Shown one piece after another: positions 7,020 through 15,970 of a stretch of 45,232 nt of DNA. The translations under genes and the position numbers were made by a program. The notes under the pieces were generated by a model, which was given only the letters and a program-made list of their open reading frames with translations, did not search any database and was not told where the DNA came from. Every line of letters starts with the position of its first letter. The stretch's first letter is position 1. Source of the stretch: a virus; the IMG/VR virus record IMGVR_UViG_3300021599_000692, positions 1 through 45,232 of that record. One strand, 5' to 3'.

Positions 7020-9464
7020 TTACTTAGGCATAAATGATTCAAGATCAAAAGCTCCTGCGTCACCTGAGATTATATCGTTGCCAGAACTCTCAAAGCTCTT
7101 TGCAGGAAGACCTTTCTGTCGTTGTTCAATAAGCTCTGACTGACGAGTAGCTTGTAAGTCTACACGCTTGTCTTTAGCTTTCTCCTTTTCTTTCTCGCGC
7201 TTCATCAGTCCGTCAGTCTCAATACCCTTCAGTTCCATGTTGTATCTGAACTCAAGGTCCATCAACTGCTTCTTCATCTCGACTTCCATCTGCATCTTCT
7301 GTATCTCAAGGTTAGTCTCCGCCTCCTTGATAGATATCTTAGCTTGAGCCTCCATCTGAGATAACTGCATCTTAGCCTCAGCAGCAGCCTGCTGTGACTG
7401 CATATTGATCTGTGACTGCATCTGCATCTGCTGATCTTCACGAGCTCTAATATCCTCCGTCCTACGTCTGCGCTTCATCTTTAGAAGCTCATTCGCAAGC
7501 TTTATGTTCTTCACGTTACGGATGTCGATAGCGTCCTCAAGGTCTATTTGGTCACGCTGAAGTGATATCTGAATATTTGCCTCAAGCATCTCTTTCTCCT
7601 TCTCGTCCGGCATAAGGTCAACGTATATACCGAAGTCGTGCAAATATAAGTCCTTAATGTCCTCAAGTATAGCAAGGTTATACTTGCCTATCTGCATAGC
7701 AAACTGCTCTCTAAAGTCAGAGTACTCAAGTACATCCCCAATACGAAGTGACAGAGCTTGAGCAAGTCGTCTAACCATCAAAAGTCGTCCGTCAAGTATA
7801 TGTCTAGTAGCTGTGTTGCTATTGAGTGCCGCAAGCTTCTGTATTCCAACAAGAGCGTCAGGATGTGGCATAGAGCCATCACGAGCCTCGTTGATACCAG
7901 TAACGTCTCGCAACATGCTCAAGTTCTGGTTATATGAAGTTATAAGTGCTTGTATCTTATTGAATCCACTGCTAGACTGCAACTCTTGAATAGGCACTCG
8001 TGCGTTGTTAAAGTCACCATCTTGAGTATATGATCTACCTATAACAGATCCAGTCTGGAAGTAAAGCTTCAATGCCTCCTCTGGATTGTAAGCTGCACCC
8101 TTACCGAGATCAATATCATTTAGTCCGTCAGCGTCAATAAACACACCATCAGGAACCATGCGAGACTGTATCTGCTGCAGCTTTATATGCGTCAGCTGAA
8201 TGTTGTCAAGGAACGGTATCATACGCTTCACCAATGAGTCAAATCGACCCATGTACATGTGTGGAGCGTACATAATATAATTAGGAAGTGCTTTCTGTGA
8301 TGGAGACTTAGGACGCACCATGTTCTTCATCAAGTTCCACTTCAATATGTAGTTAGAACCAGCGACAATAACACCTTCGTACCATACCTCTTTTGGAACC
8401 TCAACAGCCCTAAAGTTTTCACCCTCAGCATTAACAAAAGTATCATCCTTAGCAATAACCTTTTTACCGCCAGACTTAGTTGACTTCTCCTTGTATACAA
8501 ACTTCCTCTCTGTCTTATAGTTAAAATACAGAAGCGTTACAGTCTCATTTAAGAATGCGCTGTCGTAGTACTGCTTGACGATAGTATAGTTGCTATACCA
8601 CGCAGAGCCATACTGCTGTATCTCATTAAGCTGATCGTCAGTAAGGTTTGGATTTATCTTACGAAGCTCTGTATAGTGTACGTTCTTTACCTCACCGAAA
8701 TAAAAACAGTCAGAGAAGTCAGGCTTTGATGTCTCACTCCACACCATTGATGCAGGGTCAACATACTCAACCTTAACGCCATCATTCAAAAGGAACTCAT
8801 GCTTGACAGCAGACACGCCTATCTCTGTTTGGTCTTTGTCGCACTGACGCTGAACAACTGTAAAGTCATTCATCTCAAGCAAGTTGTCTATAGCTATCTC
8901 CTCAGCTATCTCGATAGACGGCTTGTACCTTAGCTCCATATACAGAGCTAACTCGTCGTCTGTCCTTGGTAAGTCTTTTGGATCTACATTGTAAGCGTCA
9001 ACACCGAACTGCTCTTTGGTCATCTCAAGGAAGTCCTTGGCTACCATATCAGCTTCAACCATGTCTTGAAAAAGGTTGCGCTTCTCTGCAGACATCGCAT
9101 CCTGTGCAGTAGCACGTACCTTGTACATACGATCTGCCATTCCATTTACAACGATGTCAACAAACTTAGGAGCAATCTTTACGATATCCCAGTTGATGTT
9201 CAAGTACGACAAGTCTCCGTCAATAGCAAGAAGGTTCTTATACTTGCCAATAGGCTGCTCTCCACGAGCATAAAGTCTTAACCTATGAAACTCTGCATAT
9301 TGGTCATAATAACGGCAGCTATTTCCTGCACGCCTAAACCATTCCCCCTCTATAGCCCTTGCTACCTGAAGGCCATATTCCTTGCTGTCCTTCACTGCAG
9401 CTGTTGCATTGATGTCAGGGAACGAGGTAGCCGAGACCTTTAGTTCTACTTTATTTTCACTCAT
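7020..9464 (-). CDS. portal protein
   Basis: 814 residues, encoded immediately downstream of the large terminase with a 4-base ATGA overlap. The body has features I associate with portals of this phage group: YARGEQPIGKYK near residue 70, VEYVDPASMVW near 235 and a GINEARDGSMPHPDALVG segment in the clip/stem region. From about residue 660 to 780 there is a long Gln/Met/Glu/Lys-rich coiled coil (QMQMQSQINMQ), consistent with a barrel extension. The protein would form the dodecameric DNA entry ring. Confidence 0.87.
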   Translation of the reverse strand: MSENKVELKVSATSFPDINATAAVKDSKEYGLQVARAIEGEWFRRAGNSCRYYDQYAEFHRLRLYARGEQPIGKYKNLLAIDGDLSYLNINWDIVKIAPKFVDIVVNGMADRMYKVRATAQDAMSAEKRNLFQDMVEADMVAKDFLEMTKEQFGVDAYNVDPKDLPRTDDELALYMELRYKPSIEIAEEIAIDNLLEMNDFTVVQRQCDKDQTEIGVSAVKHEFLLNDGVKVEYVDPASMVWSETSKPDFSDCFYFGEVKNVHYTELRKINPNLTDDQLNEIQQYGSAWYSNYTIVKQYYDSAFLNETVTLLYFNYKTERKFVYKEKSTKSGGKKVIAKDDTFVNAEGENFRAVEVPKEVWYEGVIVAGSNYILKWNLMKNMVRPKSPSQKALPNYIMYAPHMYMGRFDSLVKRMIPFLDNIQLTHIKLQQIQSRMVPDGVFIDADGLNDIDLGKGAAYNPEEALKLYFQTGSVIGRSYTQDGDFNNARVPIQELQSSSGFNKIQALITSYNQNLSMLRDVTGINEARDGSMPHPDALVGIQKLAALNSNTATRHILDGRLLMVRRLAQALSLRIGDVLEYSDFREQFAMQIGKYNLAILEDIKDLYLHDFGIYVDLMPDEKEKEMLEANIQISLQRDQIDLEDAIDIRNVKNIKLANELLKMKRRRRTEDIRAREDQQMQMQSQINMQSQQAAAEAKMQLSQMEAQAKISIKEAETNLEIQKMQMEVEMKKQLMDLEFRYNMELKGIETDGLMKREKEKEKAKDKRVDLQATRQSELIEQRQKGLPAKSFESSGNDIISGDAGAFDLESFMPK

Positions 9465-11668
9465 CTGATCAGTTGACTGGAACTTCCGTCTTGATTATAT
9501 CTCGACAAAGATACGGAAATTTTGGACTTCTTTGTTTCTGTTCTAAATGTATGTCTTCTTATTGCCATAATAGCAAGACCGGAAGATATGGAGGCATCGT
9601 GCTTTGTTCGGTTTGATGGATCAAATCTAGCCCAGTCCTCAAGCGTTCTGTTGAAATACATTGTGCCTGGATTGTCAGGATCTCTATACTCCCCCTCAAC
9701 ATCATAGCCAACATATTGCTCTATGTAAGAACCTATGCCAGCAGCGTGCGTCTGCTTGATATCCTCGCTAGTGTTAGGTATTCCGCCAATCTCCTGCTCC
9801 GTCTTTGACAGCTGTGTTATATGCTTGTCCGGACGGTTCATAGCAAACCCTCTATACCCTCTGTTCTTAAAGTGATACAGCAGCCGAGCCTTGTTGTTCT
9901 CCGCAAGTACAGGCATCCCATAAAACACACAAGCCATCAAAACGTCCTCGAAGAATATCTCAGCAGTTGCAGGGCGAGCTATATACTCCAAGAAAAACAT
10001 ATTAGATGGTATGTCGGAGCTCATGACTGACCCTGTAAGTCCATGCAATGCTCCATTAGAGCCTCCACCACCAACTACACCAGAGATGTCATAAGGGTCA
10101 CATCCAAATGCGCCTATATCTTCATTGCCTGGATATCGCTTGCCATTTTTCACAATCACTTTATTCTGCAGCTCTCTTGGCGGTATCCAAGTAACTAAGA
10201 ATCTTCCTCGAGTATCTGGAGTCCAAACTACCTCACTGTCTAACTCCCCACCCTTCCAATGGAATCCACCACGAGTAATCACCCTATCGCGTATAAGGTT
10301 GTCGTTGTAGTCTATCTGTTGGTATATCTTTGTAAGATTATACAGCGACTGCTTAGACTCATCCCTAAATGCATGCGACTCTGTGCGTGGGTACTGACGA
10401 TAGAACTCATTAAGTGCGTCTGGATCATGCTTCAACGCTTCTACTTCGTTGTTCCAATAAGTAACGGCTCCTATCTTTATCATCCTGCCATCTATTCCCA
10501 TTACTGGCTTAACAGGATCCTCTATAACAGGATGCCCATACTCATCAATGAAGCCCTCCATGTTGTACTCCATTGGTATGAACAACTTATACAGTCCGCT
10601 TTTAGTCTGACCGTTTGCGTTGCGTTTATTTGGATCTGAGTCGTAATATAAGTCCTTGAAGTTCTGTCCACCTTTAGCAAGTGCATTAACTGTGGAACCC
10701 ATCATACACTTACCTACAATACGACTACCAAGACGAAGACATGTCTTTGTAACACGCCAGTTATTTAGAATGTTATTTGGAAGTAGCCACTTTCCACTCT
10801 CGTCATGAACAAGCAGCAATAGCTTCTGACCGTCATACGAGTTGTCGGCTGTATTCAGCCAGTCAATTGTAGTATCGAGACCTGTTATCTCCTCAGTGTC
10901 TGCCTCGATCATGTTCTTGCGAGTGATGCGCTTTGCAGGTAGTCGGAAAGATAACTCTGTCTTTGGATTGTCGCTACCATCCTGGATAGGTTTGAAGAAG
11001 AATGGGTAGTTGCGGACAATTGGAACTACCTTGTTTATGAACATTTCCTTGGCGTCAGTACCTGTCTTTGACAGTATGCCTATCTTCGAGTCCTTCGCTA
11101 AAGTACCAATATTCGCCGTTTCAGACGACCCCATATAAGAGAAGCCAGAACGACGTATCTTACCATATGTAATTCCAAAAGACCTATCATCAGCCTTGCA
11201 TGCCTCCCAGTAGATAAATAGTATTCTGTTCGCCTCACGGAAGTCAGGAAGACCTACGTCTATCTTTGACCACTGCAAGTACATATAGTGACTGCCTGTT
11301 ATGTATGTGGGCACGCCTTTATTTATGAACCAGTATCCGTTCTCTCGCTTCTCGAACTCGCCCTGTATGTAGTCAACCCACTTTACCTTGAACTCGTTCG
11401 GCATAGCGTTCCAATCAAAGATCGTCTTTAGTCTCGACAACTCTTTCGGATACTCATGTGCCTGCCATCTATTGTTACTGTTTGGTATGTTGCCTTTTGG
11501 TAACATTGGAATGGCTATCTTCAAGCCGTTTATCTCGTAGATGTCACCTATAGTTCCATCCTTGCTTATAACAACAACATCGTACTTCTCGTCATATCCA
11601 TACTTCCACTCGTGCTTTACTCTCGCTTGAATGGGTATGTGATCATTTATGACGGTATATAGACTCAT
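9461..11668 (-). CDS. terL: terminase large subunit
   Basis: 735 residues. The ATPase half shows a degenerate Walker A (GKIRRSGFS, about 169-177) and a Walker B strand LLLLVHDE (283-290) with the catalytic Glu. The nuclease half shows the RNase H-like acidic residues: Asp in FGCDPYD (about 524), Glu in PVLAENNK (about 590) and Asp in KHDASISSGLA (about 691). It would translocate DNA through the portal and cut it. It lies between a possible small subunit and the portal and overlaps both by 4 bases. Confidence 0.9.
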   Translation of the reverse strand: MSLYTVINDHIPIQARVKHEWKYGYDEKYDVVVISKDGTIGDIYEINGLKIAIPMLPKGNIPNSNNRWQAHEYPKELSRLKTIFDWNAMPNEFKVKWVDYIQGEFEKRENGYWFINKGVPTYITGSHYMYLQWSKIDVGLPDFREANRILFIYWEACKADDRSFGITYGKIRRSGFSYMGSSETANIGTLAKDSKIGILSKTGTDAKEMFINKVVPIVRNYPFFFKPIQDGSDNPKTELSFRLPAKRITRKNMIEADTEEITGLDTTIDWLNTADNSYDGQKLLLLVHDESGKWLLPNNILNNWRVTKTCLRLGSRIVGKCMMGSTVNALAKGGQNFKDLYYDSDPNKRNANGQTKSGLYKLFIPMEYNMEGFIDEYGHPVIEDPVKPVMGIDGRMIKIGAVTYWNNEVEALKHDPDALNEFYRQYPRTESHAFRDESKQSLYNLTKIYQQIDYNDNLIRDRVITRGGFHWKGGELDSEVVWTPDTRGRFLVTWIPPRELQNKVIVKNGKRYPGNEDIGAFGCDPYDISGVVGGGGSNGALHGLTGSVMSSDIPSNMFFLEYIARPATAEIFFEDVLMACVFYGMPVLAENNKARLLYHFKNRGYRGFAMNRPDKHITQLSKTEQEIGGIPNTSEDIKQTHAAGIGSYIEQYVGYDVEGEYRDPDNPGTMYFNRTLEDWARFDPSNRTKHDASISSGLAIMAIRRHTFRTETKKSKISVSLSRYNQDGSSSQLIR

Positions 11669-11943
11669 TTGCCTTTTGCTTTAGCTTCAACAAAAGATAT
11701 AGGTATCTCTGCAGCCTTCTTCTCTAGCTCTGACTTATCGTCAGCGTTCCTTAGCTTCTGTATCTCTGTGTCCATAAACAGAGCATCCTCGAATGCCAAT
11801 CGCTTTGCCGCAGCAGCAGACTTCATCTTGTCTGCCGACAGGTCGTCCTCTGCGTGCGTTATGATAGGAGACTCAAGAACTTTTATCAATTCATCAACAG
11901 CCTTCTCTCCTGCAGAAATAATTCTATCTAATCTACTAGACAT
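11665..11943 (-). CDS. candidate small terminase / packaging accessory protein
   Basis: 92 residues, helical and mixed-charge (MSSRLDRIISAGEKAVDELI). It overlaps TerL by 4 bases. A small terminase is expected at this position, and the size fits the short end of that class, but no DNA-binding helix-turn-helix is evident. The role is inferred from position only. Confidence 0.55.
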   Translation of the reverse strand: MSSRLDRIISAGEKAVDELIKVLESPIITHAEDDLSADKMKSAAAAKRLAFEDALFMDTEIQKLRNADDKSELEKKAAEIPISFVEAKAKGK

Positions 11944-12491
11944 ATATTATTCACGTTTAGTCGATACAATTTCTTTCCATCAATATTGAACTCATACTCG
12001 ATGTGAGGCTTATACTTCACAAGATCACCTATCTTTAAGTCCTTATGGTCGTTGTTTGAGTAGACTATAACGCCTGTCAACTCCTCTGTAGTTCGACTGT
12101 CCTCTATTATACTTTTTGACACTTTATCTACAGGAGCAATAAATATATATGGATGCAGAGCTATAAATCCATCTCCTGACCTCTTATATGCATAGATGTC
12201 AAATGGATCTATTAAGAACGTGTTTCCGAATAAGTGTGCATAAGAGGACTTCTCTCTACCTTTCATGTCATGGTAGATACGAAAGATGTTGTGATGTACA
12301 ATAAGCTCGTCTCCGGATTGTATTGGTCCGTCATACTTTATAGGAGTAGACTTGACTATAGCTATCCTGTTTGTAACAGAGTGATCTTCATCAGTAGATG
12401 ATGTCACAAACTGCTTACCTGCAAGATCTTTAGTATTGTCGTATCTCCTACCGTCCTTTGGTTCGCACACAAAGTGGTGAAGTGATCTCAT
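11928..12491 (-). CDS. tandem GroES-like (Cpn10 fold) protein
   Basis: 187 residues. The C-terminal half reads like a co-chaperonin: YIFIAPVDK (about 115-123), a loop region, LTGVIVYSNN, LKIGDLVKYKP and a closing YRLNVNNICLVD, paralleling the GroES strands 'vlVkP..kvGDkVlf..rekDIlav'. The N-terminal half repeats part of the pattern (SGDELIVHHNIFR about 59-71, DIYAYKR about 98-104), so I read it as two GroES-like domains in one chain. It sits beside terminase, not with the chaperonin operon. It could cap a chaperonin during capsid folding or have another morphogenetic role. Confidence 0.6.
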   Translation of the reverse strand: MRSLHHFVCEPKDGRRYDNTKDLAGKQFVTSSTDEDHSVTNRIAIVKSTPIKYDGPIQSGDELIVHHNIFRIYHDMKGREKSSYAHLFGNTFLIDPFDIYAYKRSGDGFIALHPYIFIAPVDKVSKSIIEDSRTTEELTGVIVYSNNDHKDLKIGDLVKYKPHIEYEFNIDGKKLYRLNVNNICLVD

Positions 12492-12709
12492 TAAAACTCA
12501 AGATTGTGTTCAATAATTACAGGCATATTGAGCGATATAGTCTTCCATACCAAAACCTCATTAGCCCCATTTCGTATCCATATCTGATATCCAAAGTCAG
12601 TTAGTTCTATATACTGGATGTCATGAGACCCATTCATAATAGAACTTCCAACCTGAAAGTGCATAGCCTTCAGTGGATCAACTCCAACGGATATCTTTCG
12701 GATAATCAT
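12491..12709 (-). CDS. small protein of unknown function
   Basis: 72 residues. It starts MIIRKISVGVDPLKAMHF, an opening I recall from a small protein found upstream of packaging genes in related uncultured phages, and ends NMPVIIEHNLEF. It is coupled to both neighbours, by ATGA at the start and TAATG at the end. The predicted structure is mainly beta. No function known. Confidence 0.58.
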   Translation of the reverse strand: MIIRKISVGVDPLKAMHFQVGSSIMNGSHDIQYIELTDFGYQIWIRNGANEVLVWKTISLNMPVIIEHNLEF

Positions 12710-12966
12710 TTAAACTCACCTGTTTGAGAATCAATCTTAGCGTCGTCATTAAGCTTGTACTTCTCGGTGATTTCGCTATTAAACTTCTGCATACGAGCCT
12801 CACATGCTTCCATGTTTCGCAGAGACTGATAGTGCATCATTGCTGAGTCTGCAACACGGCTTTTTATCTGAGCATAAAGTTTGCTCAGTCCGTTCATCTC
12901 GTTAAGCTCTTCTTGGGTAAGACCTTTTGGCGCTGAAGTATCCTTCAGATGTTTGATTTTTGTCAT
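12706..12966 (-). CDS. small helical protein, first gene of packaging operon
   Basis: 86 residues, mainly helical (LTQEELNEMNGLSKLYAQIK), with repeated Met, Glu and Gln. It is the first gene after the promoter box at 12996-12989. A short coiled-coil protein here could be a packaging accessory, but nothing specific is visible. Confidence 0.58.
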   Translation of the reverse strand: MTKIKHLKDTSAPKGLTQEELNEMNGLSKLYAQIKSRVADSAMMHYQSLRNMEACEARMQKFNSEITEKYKLNDDAKIDSQTGEFK

Positions 12967-12988
12967 TTTAATTAGATTTTATTTACTA

Positions 12989-12996
12989 CAAATATA
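12989..12996 (-). promoter_or_regulatory. promoter -7 box of packaging/portal operon
   Basis: TATATTTG on the minus strand, 23 bases before the ATG at 12966, followed by an AT-rich leader. It would drive the tightly overlapping genes from 12966 down through portal. Confidence 0.65.
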
Positions 12997-13039
12997 GTAA
13001 ATTACTTCTTTGGTCTAATAATATATCCGTATCCGTACA

Positions 13040-13177
13040 TTACCCTTGCCCTTTATATAATTTTCTATAATTCTTACTTGACTTCAGCTTAGAAGTTTTT
13101 GTCTTAGAATGAACACCAGGTCTTGACACCTTCTTCTTTGCCAATACCTTAGTAGATATGTCTTTTATCTTTGCCAT
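13040..13177 (-). CDS. 45-residue basic peptide
   Basis: A 45-codon frame starts MAKIKDISTKVLAKKKVSRP and ends SKNYRKLYKGQG. The ATG overlaps the amidase stop by one base (TAATG), the junction used throughout this genome, which supports it as real. The SKTKTSKLKSSKNY stretch resembles tiny proteins I recall from many aquatic phages. Function unknown. Confidence 0.6.
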   Translation of the reverse strand: MAKIKDISTKVLAKKKVSRPGVHSKTKTSKLKSSKNYRKLYKGQG

Positions 13178-13854
13178 TACAACGACTTTAACATTTCAAT
13201 TAACTTCGGCTGTGGAGATACGTCTGTCTTGTCGCGTCTGTATGAGTTATGAGTATATACTCCTGGTATACCCTTCAACGCATCTACAGACACAGCCCAC
13301 ATATTCTCCTCGTTATAATTCAAAGGTATACCATGCACCTTGTTCCAATACACAAGAAGCTGCCTAACTGACTCTATCTGTGCATCCGTGTATGCATGGT
13401 AGTATTTGTGCCTCTTGTATGGAGTCTCTAGCTCACATACTTGATCTGCAGGAACTTCCCTGTCTACATAGTTATAGAACTTGTCACCAACCTTCTCCAA
13501 CGGACCCCAGTTGCATATCTCTATGCCAATAGATATCTTGTCCAACAGCTGGTACTTAACACCCTTTGACCTAAAAACGTCCAACTTTACACCAAGATGA
13601 TATGCCCAGTACTTTGAAGAGAATGCCTGACATATCTGCCCGTCGTAAGTGTCTGTAGATTTACCCTTACCAGATATAGTTACACATGTAGCAACACGCC
13701 CTCTGTCGTCATTGTTCCATCCTCGAATAGTACCAATACCTGACGAATTACCTGCAGTATGGTGCAACACTATTTGAGTCTTAGCTGTAACCTGCTTGAG
13801 ATATTGATTCTCATCAAGCGGAAACTGTTTGATTTTATTTAGATCCAAGTTCAT
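13177..13854 (-). CDS. N-acetylmuramoyl-L-alanine amidase (endolysin)
   Basis: 225 residues from the ATG at 13854, chosen because it overlaps the previous stop as ATGA. The fold is Amidase_2 (PGRP-like): LHHTAGN near 30-36, YHLG near 85-88, IEICNWG near 111-117 and THNSYRRDKTDVSPQP near 201-216. These give a Zn site from His32, His202 and Asp211, with Glu112 in the active site. It would cut the sugar-peptide bond of peptidoglycan. No signal peptide is present, so it depends on a holin. The u-spanin-like gene lies directly upstream. Confidence 0.88.
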   Translation of the reverse strand: MNLDLNKIKQFPLDENQYLKQVTAKTQIVLHHTAGNSSGIGTIRGWNNDDRGRVATCVTISGKGKSTDTYDGQICQAFSSKYWAYHLGVKLDVFRSKGVKYQLLDKISIGIEICNWGPLEKVGDKFYNYVDREVPADQVCELETPYKRHKYYHAYTDAQIESVRQLLVYWNKVHGIPLNYNEENMWAVSVDALKGIPGVYTHNSYRRDKTDVSPQPKLIEMLKSL

Positions 13855-14363
13855 CCTCTTTTTATTAAATAAATAGATGCCAAACACATTGCAGCAAGAA
13901 GAACCCATATCCAAGGATTAGCCCAGCCACAAGACCCTCTCTCTGCCTTAGCTGTCTTCTTCTTTGCCTTCTCAAGCTGTATTACTCTATGAAGACTGTC
14001 TTCAACAAAAGATGCCCTCAACTTCAACATCCTTTCACTATGCTTGTATGCTTTTCTAAGACTGTCTCTCTCTTGCTTGTCCATACGTCTAATGTGCCAC
14101 CTGTCTTTATATGTAACCGTTGCCTCCGGACACTTCACTGGCACGTCTATATAAACAATAGAGTCCTTTCCGTCTTTTCCTTTTACAACTTTTTCGACAG
14201 TTATGACACGTTCTACAGTGTCAATCTTTCCTCCAAACTTTATAAACTTATTGTAGTGGTATGCCTGACGTTTTGCAGTATCACATGACCCCATAACAGC
14301 AACAATAAACCCCATAACTATCATCGCTGCAATATATAACGCTATGCCTTTTACGTAATTCAT
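13851..14363 (-). CDS. lipoprotein with C-terminal membrane anchor, u-spanin candidate
   Basis: 170 residues from the ATG at 14363, which overlaps the previous stop as ATGA. The N-terminus is a hydrophobic signal ending MGSC-D (Cys27), a plausible lipobox. The middle is charged and mostly helical (DKQERDSLRKAYKHSER). The C-terminus has a single hydrophobic segment, WIWVLLAAMCLASIYLI, followed by KRG. An outer-membrane lipid anchor plus an inner-membrane C-terminal anchor in one chain is the topology of unimolecular spanins such as T1 gp11. Its position next to the amidase supports a final lysis role. Confidence 0.65.
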   Translation of the reverse strand: MNYVKGIALYIAAMIVMGFIVAVMGSCDTAKRQAYHYNKFIKFGGKIDTVERVITVEKVVKGKDGKDSIVYIDVPVKCPEATVTYKDRWHIRRMDKQERDSLRKAYKHSERMLKLRASFVEDSLHRVIQLEKAKKKTAKAERGSCGWANPWIWVLLAAMCLASIYLIKRG

Positions 14364-14593
14364 ACTTCGTACTGTACTAACCAATTATTAACCATTCCAG
14401 GGATATCGTCATCATCCCATGTATCAACGTATGGCATATCTTCAGACCTTACACCAAACTGCGCTGTATCTGTTGAGAGCAGAACGTCAACGCTTAGTAA
14501 CTTGTCGATAGCCTTATCCTGTATTGTGTTAAGGTCTATTGTAATAGTTGGGTCAACTATCTCTACGTTGAACTGTGGGAATTTGTATTTCAT
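14360..14593 (-). CDS. small acidic protein of unknown function
   Basis: 77 residues, acidic, starting MKYKFPQFNVEIVDPTITID with a DTWDDDDIPGMVNNW segment near the end. The opening motif recurs, as far as I recall, in small proteins near tail and lysis genes of related phages. It is coupled to the spanin-like gene by ATGA. Function unknown. Confidence 0.58.
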   Translation of the reverse strand: MKYKFPQFNVEIVDPTITIDLNTIQDKAIDKLLSVDVLLSTDTAQFGVRSEDMPYVDTWDDDDIPGMVNNWLVQYEV

Positions 14594-14594
14594 A

Positions 14595-15215
14595 TCAAGT
14601 TAGTATTGTTCCGTTTACGGTGAAGGTTCTGCATCCAATATATGAACAGGCAGCGCTAGCTTTGGGTAAAGCATACACCCATCCTGTTGAATTGCTGCCT
14701 AATATGTACGCTCTTGTTGTATCATACTGAGCTGTAGTTGAACTCCAGAAATTATAGTCTATTGAAATGCTAAAGGGAGCGTAATTCAACACCCTTGTTC
14801 CTGCGCCTTCTTCATTTATCAAGTTCTCCAGCTCTTTTCTATTTGTTAATCTCCATCCGCTATTGAATGCGCCTATCGATAATGCAGCTGCTCCATCGAC
14901 AGCTGTATTCCAAGTTGCATTTACACCAAAATAATTCTTTGAATATCCTAACACCGTGCTTCCATTGTACGTTGACCAGTCAATGACAACAGCTGTAGCG
15001 TATGTTTGACCGCCCAAAATATCGGTAAATCTATTCGTATTACCAAATGGATTATTTGATGCAAGTGTTAAAAAAGAAGTTGCCCTTCCTGCTTCGATAT
15101 CCCCGTCATCGCCAGTTCGAAACGATACGCTCTGGCCTGTTTTTAAAATCGTAGCCCCAACAGGAGCTGCTGCAGCCTCAACTATAACTATATGATTCCC
15201 TCCGTATCCATACAT
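14595..15215 (-). CDS. DUF1566-type adhesin / fibre protein
   Basis: 206 residues from the ATG at 15215 (MYGYGGNHIVIVEAA), chosen because upstream in-frame ATGs overlap the holin-like gene. The C-terminal two thirds carry the hallmarks of DUF1566 (Lcl_C): a GWRLTNRKELENLI segment, then FWSSTTAQYDTTRAYIL and a Gly-rich end. The family occurs in bacterial surface and phage fibre proteins with C-type-lectin-like folds. It probably contributes to host surface binding. The N-terminal 30 residues may attach it to the virion. Confidence 0.65.
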   Translation of the reverse strand: MYGYGGNHIVIVEAAAAPVGATILKTGQSVSFRTGDDGDIEAGRATSFLTLASNNPFGNTNRFTDILGGQTYATAVVIDWSTYNGSTVLGYSKNYFGVNATWNTAVDGAAALSIGAFNSGWRLTNRKELENLINEEGAGTRVLNYAPFSISIDYNFWSSTTAQYDTTRAYILGSNSTGWVYALPKASAACSYIGCRTFTVNGTILT

Positions 15216-15216
15216 A

Positions 15217-15453
15217 TCATTCGTCCTTGTTCTTGTTCTTCTTAACAGACTCGTAAGTAGCAACACCAGCAAGAGCAGCTACAAATAACAACAACTGACT
15301 GAGCATTATATGTGCGTTGGCATCTGTTGTATGCATAAGCACTACATAAGACACCAAAGGCAACAGAGTAAAAAGACTCATAAACCTCTTTGACGACTCC
15401 TTTGTAGAAGAAACCGTAAGCGAGTAAAGATAGTTTATAAGTTTTTTTAGCAT
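15217..15453 (-). CDS. holin-like membrane protein
   Basis: 78 residues with two hydrophobic segments (about 26-43 and 49-67), a charged N-terminal region containing SSTKESSKRFMSL and a Lys-rich C-terminus (KKNKNKDE). This is class II holin topology. The SSKRF motif before the first segment is one I recall from putative holins of Bacteroidota phages. It lies in the same operon as the amidase and spanin candidates. Confidence 0.62.
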   Translation of the reverse strand: MLKKLINYLYSLTVSSTKESSKRFMSLFTLLPLVSYVVLMHTTDANAHIMLSQLLLFVAALAGVATYESVKKNKNKDE

Positions 15454-15692
15454 TTCTTCACTTTTCCAATTGGATCATGAGGCAAGACAGCCACAATTTC
15501 TCTACGAGATGAAGGCATATTGTCGTGCTTATATGGAGCACAGCTCACCTTTGGTTTAGCTATGTCATCATAACAGTCATACAGCCTATCTTCAACTGTA
15601 TTTAGCCTATTGTTCATCCAAATTAAAGCCACTACCATTATACCGGTAGCTCCGTGCTTCTTTATAGCTTCTAATATATCTAGTGCCATCAT
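15447..15692 (-). CDS. single-span membrane protein, lysis-accessory candidate
   Basis: 81 residues (or 80, because two ATGs are adjacent). One hydrophobic stretch (GATGIMVVALIWM) is followed by NNRLNTVEDRLYDCY and a polar tail. Short one-span proteins with this 'WMNNRL.TVE.RL.DCY' pattern commonly sit beside holins. It overlaps the holin-like gene by 7 bases. It could be a second holin or an antiholin; this is not certain. Confidence 0.55.
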   Translation of the reverse strand: MMALDILEAIKKHGATGIMVVALIWMNNRLNTVEDRLYDCYDDIAKPKVSCAPYKHDNMPSSRREIVAVLPHDPIGKVKKC

Positions 15693-15964
15693 AGAATAAG
15701 TACTACAGATCCGCTTGTTAAATCAACTGATGTAAATGTCTTCTGCTTGTCAAATGGAGTGATCAATGCACCTGCCTTAACTGCTGTTGCTGGAGTAGTA
15801 ATATAGTCTCCTTTAAGATTACCAGCAGCATCTGTCAGCACATTGAATATTGTTTCTTCAAGAACATATATCGCAGATACTGGATTATTATATGCCGTTG
15901 TGTCATTAAGCACAACCGTACCGGCTGCCGCTGTTAAAATCTCATTCCAAGTTCTTACTGCCAT
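15689..15964 (-). CDS. small Ala/Thr/Val-rich protein, possible virion appendage
   Basis: 91 residues, mainly beta in character, starting MAVRTWNEILTAAAGTVVLN and ending KTFTSVDLTSGSVVLIL. The low charge and Thr/Val/Ala content resemble small decoration or fibre-associated proteins. It is coupled to the next gene by ATGA. No family identified. Confidence 0.52.
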   Translation of the reverse strand: MAVRTWNEILTAAAGTVVLNDTTAYNNPVSAIYVLEETIFNVLTDAAGNLKGDYITTPATAVKAGALITPFDKQKTFTSVDLTSGSVVLIL

Positions 15965-15970
15965 CTCTTA

